In this document: positions 10,727 to 23,767 of the stretch, piece by piece | Layout of the letters: each line of letters begins with the position of its first letter | Position numbering within the stretch: position 1 is the stretch's first letter | Source: Baylisascaris procyonis | Lineage: Eukaryota; Nematoda; Chromadorea; Rhabditida; Ascarididae | Reading direction: 5' to 3' | Length of the DNA: 64,000 nucleotides | Assembly: GCA_037389465.1 (NCBI GenBank) | Contig: JAZARR010000206.1 | Span: forward strand, 1,860,001-1,924,000 | Program-made: the position numbers and the translations under genes | The notes under the pieces: generated by a model | The model's database searches: none | What the model saw: the letters and a program-made list of their open reading frames with translations, nothing else | Told to the model about the DNA's origin: nothing

Positions 10727-13700
10727 CTGTAAGTGTGAATAATCAACAACATCCACTAACCATAATAATTTGCGTAGAGCATAAGAATTCGATGCACTAC
10801 TTCACCGATCTATCACTGCAGTCTTATGACACCATCACGCTCACATGAGCAATCCACAAGAACCAGGATTAGAGGACTTAGATCAAAGGAGCAAAGGTAA
10901 ATCTCATTCTACAGGTAACGACGAATATGAAGGCTTCGTGTGGCAATCTGGCACTTAGGAGTTTCTCCTGTACATTAGAGGGGTCACAGTAAGGCAATTG
11001 CAATCGGCACAAAAGAAATAGACTGATATATTTTCATTCTCCGTCCTGTACATTTAAAAAAGAAACTGCCCCCTCCCCTCCCCTCATATTTTTCTTGTAG
11101 AAAACTTTTGTATCCTACAAATTAAAATAAAAAGCCCTTCAACACTAAATGAAAGTACTTTGTTATGGGATATCCTAACCTATTAACGGCTGTCAATACC
11201 TTCTGCAGCATTCCATTAAATAAACGAATAAAGTGCAATAAAGAGATGCAAAAAGGAAACCCACCAATGAAGGAACTGATAATCGGAATCGATATAATTC
11301 TTAATCACAGCAACTGTAACAAATATGAGCAAAATAAACACTGTACAATAGAGAGAGCCCGATCGCCATCTACAAACACTACGTCCTTTTCTTTGTCGAC
11401 CTCAAATGATGCAACAAAATATATGAGAAGGAAGAAAACCAAAGAAATAAATAAATAATATAAAAGTAAATAATATAAAACACAATTTAACTACGATCAC
11501 AATGATGGTGATACAAAAAACAACAAGAAGTAGATTTACAATTCTATTTCTATATGAATCGATCTATTATCGCATATATCACTTATATCCTATCGTATCG
11601 TCTAGCTCGCTATCAGAATTAACACCAACGTTTTCTCCATTAAATTTCAATATAGTTTATTAAGTTTATTTTAAGCATATAGGTTTAAATAAAAGTGGCG
11701 AGTGAGTTGAACTTGAGCTATTCCTTTTATCGTTTAATAATTTGTCGGTATTTTATTGTTTATTAATTTGAAGTGGGTGAATAAGGAATAATCCCCTAAT
11801 TGAATTCCAAATACGGATCCTTATCGACCAATCATTTCAAGTAATTCCTTTAGCCACAAAGAGGATTCAACTCGAATGGTATATAAACTTGTGATCATTC
11901 TTCAACACATTGAACTCTCTGCCAGAAATAAAGAACATAAAAAAGAATTGGTGCAAAATTCAGGAAAGTTTCTGCAGACAACGAGGAAGGATGTTTGCTG
12001 CCCGATCGCACATAAATCACTGAGATAGCCTGAGCACAATGAATTTGTGACCATAGTAACACCTTTTTGGGCATTAAGTTTGATTCATTCCACACAATTG
12101 ACCGCGGCTCATCACAACGGCTAACATCCACAGAAATTGTTTTCAGATAACAAAGTTAAACCGTCCTATCTACGCATGATGAAAATTGTTCTGGAAGGTT
12201 GAACTGAGGGGAGGGAAGGAACTGAACTAGGACAGGAACAAGTGCAGTATTGTTAGTGGCATGTACAGAAAAGGGAAACATAATTCACAACACCGGATGC
12301 TAGGTCAACCAAGAGTGGACTGCTTGCATATGGTGTAGATGAAGGAATCCTGACCAAACATAGTCATGTACGTTAGCCCATAGTTACGACTTGACTCCTT
12401 TCATTTCTATCCCCCTCTTTCTCCTGTCTGCACAAGAAATGAAGCATTTTGAAGGATACCATGAAGGAAGAGAGGTAGCGACGTTTCATGGCAGAAGAAC
12501 GGTATTTGAAGGCCCATTTGAAATATAAAAGCCGCTTCTATCCATAAGTTCATGCCATCATCCGCTGTAATTCAACGCATTTATCAACTTCTACTATTCA
12601 GCCGGAAAAACGAACACAAGTATAAACTATTCGCACAAAGGATTGAAGGAGATCGGGGGGTTAGGAGGAAAGGGCGTCAGGGGAAGGGGGAGAAAGGGCT
12701 CAAACTATTTCCGTGGAAGAATGGAATTTTTCTTTTGCATCGCCTTACCCGATCTTCACTTCGCTTCGTTTCCTCATATAAAAATCTCTCAGCTAACACT
12801 GCGTACCTTAACCTAAAGATTTTGGTTTGCTTCACCCAAAAAGGAATAAGTAAAAACCGAAACGAAGACCTCATTTCCCCTCAGCATTCCTCTAGAATCT
12901 GAAAGATCATCTCACATTTGATTCAACAAGGACGCACATGCGTACTGCATCAGAATCTCTATAAACAGAAACATTCGAAAAGCATCGAAGCAACGAGTTG
13001 ATTCACTTCCAAATAAGATAACGTTGTCAATTGGTTAAACGATAAAAAAAGATGAGCACATCCATCGCAAAACGATAAGCCCTCAGAGATCTCTAAAAAG
13101 TGCTCATGCATTCGTCCAACAAAAGAAGCTATTAGTACCATAACAAATCACTGTATTCGTTGCATAATTACACAAGAACCACAACCATATTCAGGTACAC
13201 AATGCGTTGTGATTCCCCTTATCGAACGAAATATCAAAAATGCTCGATGGCCGACCGATTGCATTACTAAATCACCAATTTAGATTTTTGCATCTATTCA
13301 TCAATGACTTTTATTATTCATTTAATCGCAACCTTCTATTTTCGGTCGGTCGAATAGAAATCAATTGTTTATTAATGAAGTTACTGTATTCGAACGATTA
13401 TACGCCCCCTTTGAGTAGTAACTCCTTTCTAAGCCGCTATAAAAAAATAAAATCACCTTGCGAATTAAATTTTCCTCATGTAACCTAAGAAAGATTATTA
13501 AAAAAAAAACAAGTGCATAAAAGTACCGGAGATGTGGAACGATATGTGCTTACTATTCTCCACATCTAACAAATAATTTGATTCGCAAACAGCAAAAAAA
13601 AAAAAAAAGATTATGAAGAAATAATAAAAGAACAAAGTAATACTTTCGTGTTTTGATTGGCCCGACCCATTGAAAAAGTATTCGTTTTGGTTGTTGTGTG

Positions 13701-14938
13701 ACCGATAAAAAATAGATACGCCTTTTTCTATCCTAAAATTGGTATAATTTCTTTCATAGCTGATGGATTAACGTGGATTAGGGATAGTATGAGTGGTTGG
13801 CCATTTTATTTGAATGAATAGTAGTGGAATTTCCACAACTCTGCATTCAATGATATCCAGGTTGAAACTGTCAAACAGACACACAGACATACAGACACGT
13901 GCACATACATAACAGAGTCACAATGTAATATACAAGGCAAATCCATGAGCGCATAATAGATGAAGCTGGAGATGTAAAAGTATATTGTATGCAACCATAG
14001 GACGTAAAGTAACACCGTTTGATTGGATTAACTTTCAAATAGGAATTTTGAGACGAAAATGTGGGAAATTTGAAATGATTTGCATTGGTTAATCGGAAAA
14101 TACCGATTTTCGCATATACAGTTTGTCTATTTATATCTCACACATAATTATCTAAGCTTGAAGCATCAACTTTTTATGCAAATCGTTTAAACTGTTTCTT
14201 CTCGACAGATCAATCAAGGTTAACATGAGGGACTCAATTTATGAAAGTGTGAATGTAACCGATGAAGTGCTTCAAGAAAGTATTCTTAAACATTTTCTAA
14301 TAAGAATTTATGCAAATGATATGCTAGAGAAGGTTCCTAGCCAGTTTAACGTACTGGCTGATGACTTCTAAAGAATCATGCAATCGATTACCACCTACTG
14401 CATTCAATGCGCAATGATTAACATATGACAGTTAGTTGTTTCAAACAGAAAGAGTATTTCGACTTCTGCACAACAACTTCTATCATGAGTATTCCCTAGC
14501 AACACATCGATTCTTTCATCCTTCAACCAAGGAATCCGACTTTCGGATGTTATGATTTGCCTCAATCTACACTGCAACTGCTTGGGACGAGAAAGCTGCA
14601 AGGTTGGAAAATTTAGATTAGTAAATATTTGGAGCATCGTCCGAAGGCCGTGGTTTTTTACTGTTTCAGTATTGTAGAAGATCGCTGTCAAGTTTGATCC
14701 GCTTGGTTTTACGCTGATAATAATGCTGTTGGAATTGTGCTCAGAAATATTTCACTTGTATCAGTTATCACAAGATGTTGACTGAACCTTCCATCCTGAA
14801 GTATACAACCCATCTTAACCCGTCTCAAAATGTTGCATTTGCAGTCGCTGGAATACCGTCGTATTCACCTGCATCTTGCTTTTTACTATTTTTGAAACGT
14901 TCATTCATACATAATTCCTTCAGAGAAATCATTTACAC
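10727..14938. other. intergenic or 5' region of sqv-3; no firm gene
   Basis: The missing first exon(s) of sqv-3 should be here, on the minus strand. A GT-type donor follows SRCDEPRSIVWNESNLMPKK at about 12062, but the link is unproved. The stretch 12640-12720 is purine-rich (GGGG and GAAGG runs). A member of the CAGACA dispersed repeat lies at about 13856-13915, and an A-run at 13590-13610. The open stretch at 14404-14691 on the minus strand has a good acceptor (AACCTTGCAG at about 14598) ahead of LSRPKQLQCRLRQIITSES, but no partner exon was found. Confidence 0.4.
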
Positions 14939-15040
14939 TTTCCACTTCGAGAACACCGTGTCCACAATCTCCAAAAACTCGGCACTTTGAATAGGTTTCA
15001 ATTTCTTCTTTATAGAATCTCCTATCGTGTGAGTGGTCAT
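14939..15040 (-). CDS. candidate initial exon, 34 codons, unknown protein
   Basis: An ATG at 15040 opens a frame with protein-like composition (MTTHTIGDSIKKKLKPIQSA then EFLEIVDTVFSKWK) that ends at a GTGTAA donor in phase 0. The opening pattern TIGDSIKKKL...LEIVD recalls the first helix and strand of BolA-like proteins. The histidine-containing and RHRLV-type segments expected next were not found downstream, so this is only a resemblance. Another frame across the same bases (minus strand 15092-14901) is also open. The downstream candidate exon at about 14598-14440 is on the same strand. Confidence 0.25.
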
Positions 15041-17043
15041 CGATTCTCGATTGCTTTATGAGTGATCTCAGTTCCTTCATTCTCCTTCTCACTTACAGTT
15101 TAATCTATTAAATTCTGCTGTTCATTTCCTTGCTAAATGATTCATATTCGTATATACATTTACGTTTTATGATCTATTGAAATCATTGGTTTTTTACGGT
15201 TGCATATTATGAGCTCTTTATTTCATTCCCTTCTTTCTGTTGTTTTTCATTTATTAATAAAGATTTTGTTACTTTTACTTGCATACTTTATTCTTCAATT
15301 CTAATTTTTGTTGCTTTGCTACGAATCGAATTTTGATGGCCTTTATGCATTACTCCAGTAATGGCCAACATATGACCAGGATGTTCATTTCAGTGATTAA
15401 GGCCATTAAAACACTGAAATGTCCAACGTTTTTATTTTCTTTATTATTTATCATCTTTCAATCTCTTGTTATTGTAGCCTAAACACACCTTTGAGAGGAC
15501 TTTTTTATTACAACCACTCTTCAATGAATTAAAAAGCTGTTCTAGAGTTACATAATAAAGGCATATTGCCCCGGCTGGCATTAATTTAGCGACTGTCAAC
15601 AAAACTGCAGAGGGAAAAGAGAAACCGGAGTGTTACTGCTCCATCTCCTTCACTCCCTTTCAACGCCTGAATGGGAAGAGGATTTTTCAATTTTCGTTAC
15701 CTTTTTCAAAAAAATTACTTTTCATTTGAAGCATAAAATTGTAGCAGAATAAAAGTTTATTAGCACTAATTTATATTTACTGATGAAAAAAATCTCGCAT
15801 CGTTTCACATTTATAAACAGTGTTCCTCGTTTTATTTTATATTATATCGTTGAATTTTGCTCAAAGAATCTTCTGAAAATACACAGTTGAAATATTTCCA
15901 CACATTTCTCCACTAGTTTTCCTTGAAAGATTCACGAGACACATCTTTCAACAGATATTTATTTCTTTCAATTCTCTTCTAAATAAATTGATCCATTATC
16001 TTCTTTTTTTTTTTCGACTTCTTCATTTTGTTTTTGAAATTTTTCTGCGAAAATATTACCACCGCCTACTTTTTTGTAATATAACACAACATCGCATCAT
16101 AAATATATCTAATAGAAACTAAAAACAAAAAAAAAAAAAACACATGCTTCTAATACATAGAATATATAAAATTACATAAACACCAAAATAGCTTCCTAAA
16201 ATTCGTAGTCGATCAAAAGGGGATAATCGCTGATAGTTGAATAGATCAATTAAGGGCCTTTCTATTATAACGGAAGTAAGAAATCTTGATAGATTTTTCT
16301 GTTTTTAGTAAGCGCTCAAATTCGTTGTAACTCAGTTATTCGCAGTCCCTCAATTGCTTTCGATGACAATATTTTGAATTATCCTTGCGGCCTAAGCCTC
16401 TTCCAGAATAGGATTGTCGAGTGGGCGGATATTCCTTGTTGTTCACAGTGACAATGGTTATAAACCAGGTGACGATCTATTGAGGAATTGGTCGAAGTAT
16501 TCACACCACCATTCGATAATCGCCTCATCCTTGATGAATTTCTCCCATCTCACCAGAAAAAAAAAGTTTGAAGCTAGCGTAATCCACCCGTTGTGTACTA
16601 GTTATGAAGTGCAATTTGATATTTGCCAGTGCTAGCAGTTCTTTTTTCTCGTATTCCTCTCATTGACATTCATCATCCTCCTGCAGTTATTTTCTTTGAG
16701 AAGGATGGACGAGTTTCATCTCAAAGGTGTCTTTTCCTTTCGAATTGTTCACCTGTTCGTGCAGCATTCTTCATCATCAACTCATCTTTGTTAAGAATTG
16801 CCCCCATTGATCACTTTATGTGGCCTGCATGGCTTCCTTGGCGGCGTGATATTCGTCCTTCATTAAGCCGTCAAAACCGCCGTCCTTTATCTCGAACATT
16901 CAAGTTATCTCTTCCAAACGATTTGGGATATAAACTTAAAGCTTGTTCCCGGAAATCCCAAAAAATCCATTAGCAGTGTTGATAGTGGAAATATGCAACG
17001 AAATAGATACAATGCATAACGGAAAATAACGAAATGATTTATA
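15041..17043. other. AT-rich intergenic stretch, nothing recognised
   Basis: T-rich and A-rich runs (for example 16003-16014 and 16127-16140) and no exon with matching splice signals. Open frames at 16414-16973 on + have no supporting acceptor, donor or recognisable motif. Confidence 0.4.
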
Positions 17044-17690
17044 AAAGCAAACGTTATAAAATAAACAAGAAATAATGAAGCATTGATAGTAAGGACAACA
17101 AAGCAAAAATGTCACTGCTACGGCATGTGGCCCCAATCGAAGCAATGATAGCGCATTTGAAAGCAGCAGAGATAAGTGCAAAGAACGATAAAATAAAGGT
17201 CACTCCTCGAAAGGGTTTATTCCATATGAACAACTACATGTCACTATTACACCTGTGGCGACCCTATAGCGTTACCACATCTGCAGCAATTTTGTACTGT
17301 TTTTGCATGTGCAAGTGGGCATACGGTACTGATATCTCACCTGCGATGTGATTACTGTATTTCGAAATACAAGCAGGACCTTTGTCACTACTTATTAGTA
17401 AAAACAGTAGCTCACTCCTTAAGATTTCCATTGGAACAGATCGCTGAGAGACAAACGGTTCCCATTCTGTGAAATTTCTAAGGACTATTCATGGGCAGTG
17501 AACGCGTCTCTCATCGCTAGCTTATATAAACAATACCTGAAGTGAACCCTTTCATCGGATGCTTCCCGAGACAATAAATCCAACGGTGAAAAATGAGCGA
17601 TAAATGAAACGCAATAGATGGCAACAGCATAGACATCACAGAATGTGCACAAATACACTCGAATATCGATCCCTTTTGCACCCCTGTCAA
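17044..17690 (-). CDS. two candidate exons of a multi-pass membrane protein, unknown
   Basis: The upper exon runs from a TTGATTGACAG acceptor near 17688 to a TTCAG|GTATTG donor near 17537. It reads GAKGIDIRVYLCTFCDVYAV then AIYCVSFIAHFSPLDLLSRE and ends EASDERVHFR. The lower piece starts after ATGTAG near 17240 and reads LFIWNKPFRGVTFILSFFAL, ISAAFKCAIIASIGATCRSS..., ending HYFLFIL then TAA near 17060. Both are hydrophobic with regularly spaced Cys. The phases of the two do not match directly, so at least one junction or exon is missing. They could belong to different genes or be chance. Further membrane-like sequence at 18541-18488 ends in a GTAAGG donor. Confidence 0.25.
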
Positions 17691-20600
17691 TCAATACTCC
17701 ATTCCTTTTTAAGCGAATGCATAGACATCTAAGGTGATTAATCTCGGAAACAACTCAGCGAAAAAGGACCTAAAATTCATATCGGACATTTGCGCCATCA
17801 TTTGAAGTGAAAAATCTATGAAAGCAACCCTTAGGAGGGTTGAAGGTGGGGTATAGCATATCAGAGTGTACTATACACATACATTGAGCATAAATGAGAG
17901 AACATATCGAATGCTCCCTGAGAAGGGCGCTTAAAACAACAGAGATAATATTTAAAAAATAAAAGCAATACACCGGTTGGGCGCATTTCTAAGACACTTT
18001 TGTGTTAGAACGCATTAAGCATCTCCTGCGTATTATAAATCAATTGGTGTATATGCAGAAAAAAAGCGAAAACCTATAAATCATTGTTTAGCAACAGTAT
18101 AAGCACTAAAAAATAACCTCGTATATGCAAATGCGGGAATCTGAAGCGATTTGAAGCGATCATCCGATCAGGTCTATTTGCGTCACCTATGCGAACTCGT
18201 AAAATAACCCGTCATAGCCACATCCCCCCGAATACTCTCCCCCCTTTTGGTTTTACACCCACATTTCATCTGCAATATCTTCCTGCCTTAGGAGTAACAA
18301 ATCCTAAGAATAACTGACTTTCAATTTTCAACTCATTTTTAAATAGTGATTGTTCATCGTGAATAAATTTAAAAGAACAGCTCTCTAGCGTAAATGAACT
18401 TAAACAGAGAGATGGTAAGATCGAAGATTTTTGTATATTACCACTAAAAATACAGTAATCCTTACTCTTTGCGAATGTATAATAGAGTAAGGATAACTGT
18501 AATAAGTATATTTGCATAAGAAGAAATATTCCATGCAACACTTTTATAAAAGCAATTTTTGTAGCTCAAAAATGCAAAAATGAAACATAATTAGCGGATG
18601 AGTGTCACAAATCGAACTCCACACTACAAACTTCAACCGGATATAACTCAATTCTATCACATTTCCAATGTGGATAAGCAAGTTTTATAGGATCAATGAT
18701 AGCAATGGATATTGATGAATTAAATTTATTAGCATTGTTGAGGAATGACGGATCGAAATATTGATTTTATCTGCCTAATCATTCAAATAATCAATAAGTA
18801 GGAGTTCGACAACAATCGATATTCTATCAATAATAATAACATACAACTCTTCGATACAATCAATAGAAACAGAGAGACAGCAAACAAATAATCGATATCA
18901 TACAAGCGATGACGATAATCTGAGATCATTAAATGACAGCATTGAGCGGATGCTTCCGAACTGCAAAGACGCGAAACTGAATTCAGATGATTCGCATTGT
19001 CTTCAGAGGATATGCAACTTAACTTCGATATTAATTAGCATAAAATAAAAAAAAGAAACGTAATTGAAAAATTCCAAAAATAAAATCATTTAAAAAGTTT
19101 CGCGCCTCACGATAACATAATTCGTTAATTCGATGTACGGAATAAATGCGATAAACGCATTATTTCTTTGTCGAGTAAGACAACCGAAGCCGTCGTTTCA
19201 CATTGTAGATATACTACAATAGTAAAGTTTGTAGAAGAAGTCAATTATCATTGATAGAAAAAATGACGCTCACATATTCCAACGTTTTTAACTTTAGCCC
19301 ATCTATCCATACTGACTTCCGATTTCAAATTCTCGCACTAGAAGTCGACCGTAAAATTGTTTCACGAGATAATGCGGGAATTTCCATCACTCACTCGCTA
19401 AAAGTCGTCGAAGAGAACAGTTGATATCCCACTGTGATGTGCAAAACCTCCAACTTTCGAAATAAACCGAGCTTTCGGTATTGGTTATTCCGCATATGGA
19501 TAGGATGGGTGAAGGGTTTCAAAAAACTGATAAGGGAAGAGAACGTAGAAGAAGAGAAAAAGAGAGCAACGGGCACATAAGCGAAACATTAATTGAGGGT
19601 TATTGGCTAAACGACGGCAGTCATCGTATCAAATGATATTCGCTAAAAAAAAAAAAAACAAACAAATGAGCTTTGCTCGGATCACAACAGAGTTAATAAT
19701 TCATAAAATTTCTTCTATAGTGACTTTATGGACAAATGGAAAAACGCAGTTCGATCTGTGTGCACAGACTCGATGAATCTGTCCTCGTAATAGCCCAACA
19801 ATGCGCTGGTAACATCACCGTAGCATATACGATCCGCGCACGCGGGCCATCTGCGCTTTATCCCTTGTCAACATAAAGTACATCCCTTCAAAAGTGCATA
19901 CGAAAATAAGGTCATTGCTTTAATTTTACGCCTATAAGATGCAAAGATTGCAACTTTTAATTATACGTAAGTAGTAATTAGAACAATAAAAAAAAAAATA
20001 AAATATTTTAAAAATTCCTAAATCATATAACAGCATTTTTTTTTCGAAATTCCTAAACCATAACAAAAATACTCTATTGAAGAAATATTTCAAATTTCCA
20101 AAACCCGTCTCATTATCCCGTAATGACTTTTCTCTTCATCATATAGAGAGGAAAAAAGCTTTTTGGTTTACGAAAATCCTATTTAAAAAAAAAATATTTT
20201 AAATGCATTCTATAAAAGATATATGTAACAACAGAGTCCGAATTATCTTCTATTATCAGATATGGTATGAAAATATGCAAAAAGTTAAGCAGAAATAGAG
20301 AAATAAATAAGCCCACTTAAATAAAAAAAATATCGAGCAGTAAGAACAAAAAAGAGAGTCGGATATAAAAACATATCGCTTCTACAACTAATATATGAAG
20401 CAACAGTTATTTCAAATTAACAAACAAATAAATTGTTACTATTTAACATATAAATTGCTATTAAATGTGTAGGTGCTCTCTTGTTACAAGAATAAAAGCA
20501 ATATTTCGACGCTTTCCTTCTCGTTTCATCTTCTAATTTAAAATGAATCTCCAGGGGTAACCATATTTTTTCTCTCCAATTTTTTTCAAGCCAATCTCTT

Positions 20601-20712
20601 TTCTCAAACGCTCATTCATCGAAGCAATAAAATGGCATTGATCTAATGAATTAATCAACAGTTATAACTAGAAAGCACCCATATTTTTTTATAATAACGA
20701 ATTGGAACGCAA
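17690..20712. other. intergenic region downstream of bre-3
   Basis: This is the 3' side of the mannosyltransferase gene. It is AT-rich with A-runs (19646-19659, 19987-19998, 20187-20196). Apart from a short hydrophobic open stretch at 18541-18488 (minus strand) I see no supported exon, RNA gene or repeat. Confidence 0.4.
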
Positions 20713-23709
20713 TCAGCATGGTAACCCGTCATGTTCGTTCAGCAATTGCACATCTTTTTTGACAACATAAAAGCCGTTCTTATCGCCCAACATCCCCCAC
20801 AATACGGCGATATTCTCTATCCACACATTGAATGGAATTGTCAGCATTGCTCCCGCCATATATAAACACAAACGTAATGGACTATGTCTGAAATAGAACC
20901 GATCACTTCAATATTTCAATTCGTTTGCATTATTAACGAACCTTTTCATCAATCGTTCGACAAATCGTCTATGTAAACTAATAATGTTCGATGCTCGTTA
21001 TGTTTTAAACATCTTCGCAAAAATTGTTACCATATAAATACGTCATATTCATAGAACTAAAGCAACAAATGAGCATTAAATGCAAAGCGATAACCTAAAC
21101 GGTACGAAATGCTCCAAAAGTCGCTCTTATGTCATAAATTAAGCGGTGAGAGCCAGTGTGCGTTTCCTTTTTAAACCTTCCCTTTGCTTCCCTCTCCCTT
21201 TTGAGGTAGGCCATCACCTCGATTAATCGATGCCTAAAGGTACTAGACGAATATACTTTTACAAAATGTTCAGAATTATTCAATAAAGTTCTTGCCCAAA
21301 CGTTGCTAATTTGCTTTTAAAAGCACAAAAATCGAATGTCGCCTCATCCTTGCTTTCGAAAAAGTTTTGCTTAATGACTTCAAATGCACTTCGCTTTTCT
21401 TGTTAATTTAACTCCGAGGAAATTCAGTGGCTAATTATGCCTTAAAACAATAGTTTACCTGTATTTATTGGAGAAACTTTTGATAACACCGTAAATATAC
21501 ATATATAAATTGACTGCAGCAACGAAGCCAACAAGAAAATCGAAGATGAAACACGGCGGAAGTGGAAAGAGATGGAAAAGAAAAACTTGAAGAGAAGTGA
21601 GAGGCATTGTCGCCCACGCATAGAACGACAATCCTAGTAATATCTGAAAAAACATGAGATTATGCAATTCATAGGTTTTTGGAAGAGGGGGTTATATATA
21701 GGAGAGAGGATTCACACTAAGCACTGATTGCAAAGAACTTTTGTCCGAGCAAACGTTATTTATTATATTCCACAGAATGTTCTATGGAATATTTAGAGCT
21801 AGGAACTCACAATTAATAAACCAATCATAAAGATATTGCAGAGGGCTCTGAAAGTAGTTTTACATGATCCTAGACAAATTTGAAAAAAGGTTCCTAAAGT
21901 ATGGAATGATCTGCAATGATAATACAACGTGACTATATCCCATCGCATAAATACTTTCTAAATATAATCTGATTTAATTTGTTGCTTTTATATATTCGTC
22001 AATTTAGGGATCGATGAAAACTAAAGATCAGAGATTCTCATGCTCAATAAAAGAGTTATGGGTCATGCTAGAGTACGTAAATAAAATACTATAAAACCTA
22101 CGATTGCATCCATTACAAAGAAAAGTTAATGAAAGATACAAACCTTATTCTTGGTGGGGATTTGCTTCGCATGTACAGTCAAATAGATACCCTGAATCCA
22201 ACGTTTTCGCTGTTGAAGGAAATCCCAGAACGTAAAAGGACTTTTTTCGTGCATTTCTCCTGAAGAAAAGTAGGAGATGATAATGCAACCAGCGCTTATT
22301 ACAAACAGATAAGCAAGTAAAATCTATAAAATTTTCTTTAAAAAAAGAATGAAGCTTGAAGCATCAAACACTGAAGGAAAACCAGAAAATGCTTCAAGAA
22401 GAAAACGATATATTCAGCTAGATAAATATTAAGCACTAGCAATAGAAGGCTGATAGTATGCGCTTCACTAGGGAATGAACTATTTATGGTCGCGATTTCT
22501 GAATTGCTCTCGCGAAATTGCACTGAATTTTGCCTAGATTTGAACTTTTCACTCATTTTACAATCAACAAAAGTGAGGAATTTCATAAATACTAACTTTA
22601 TCTAATATTCTCTCATTAAAAAATAGCACGATATGCGCTTTTTGCAAGCAGCCTTCTCGGCAAGTGGTTTTAGCAGTGTTCCACAAAAATACAACATTGT
22701 CTACTAACATATTTGCAAGCGATCAATTAATCTGTATACACCCAATGTAAAAAGCTTTCGCATCAAACAGTTTCCAAAAAAAAAACAGTAAAAAAATTTT
22801 ATAGATCTTTAAATGTGCAAGAAACAGACATATAGATAGACACGCGCACATGCAGGCACACGCTCACAGATACAACGGATAGGGCGGCACCATAATATGC
22901 ATGTGAAAAGTTTCGCAAAATGCATAAGAAAAAGGTTTGGTATCGGTCGGAGCCCGTAAAGGCAACGTCATGAAACTCGAGTAGGCGATTTGAATTATAC
23001 CCCAGCAAGAGTATCTAAAGGATGCCCTGCAAAATACAGCGATATCATTCATGCGGCATAACATTCGACATTTGTCAGCAAAGAACTCAAAGAGAGCTCA
23101 TAAATAATTTGCATACCTTCGATGAAATCAAACGTATATCCATCTCTGAAGGCAATCATACTGAAGAAACAATCCTCGGCAATGGAACCCTCACGACCGT
23201 GATCGAAAGACACCTTCCTTTCGGCACCCACCTGTCCAAAACAGCACTCCATTACAACATCGAATACTGCCACTATTCAACATTAGGGAATTGAAGAACT
23301 CGACATTTATAAAGACAATACAGTACTCATGTTTTCGTTGCAGGATTCCTTATAATATGGTACTTCAATGTCCTCGCCAGTGACGGACAAATCGTGGCAA
23401 AGTTTGGAAGCCACTTTGAGTTGTACAACCATCTTACACTAGACTTTCATCACTATATGTACAACCATCTTACACTAGACTTTCATCACTATATCTCTAG
23501 AAGAAAAGTTGCGCGCATTCGTCAGTTATGCGCCCAGCTTTTTAAATGATACTTATAAGTGAAATAAAATGCAAATGAATTCCTGAATTGCTGGATCTCT
23601 CTCCCTCTCTTCTCTACATATAAATATAAATATATAAATATAAATATAAATATAAATAAATAAACAAATAAATAAATAAATAAATGAATATATATATATA
23701 TATATATAA

Positions 23710-23767
<58 letters not shown>

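Noticed and set aside
12552..12902. 116-codon open frame rich in Arg, Lys and Gly
   Set aside because: Follows from a purine-rich tract; no conserved motif and no exon borders.
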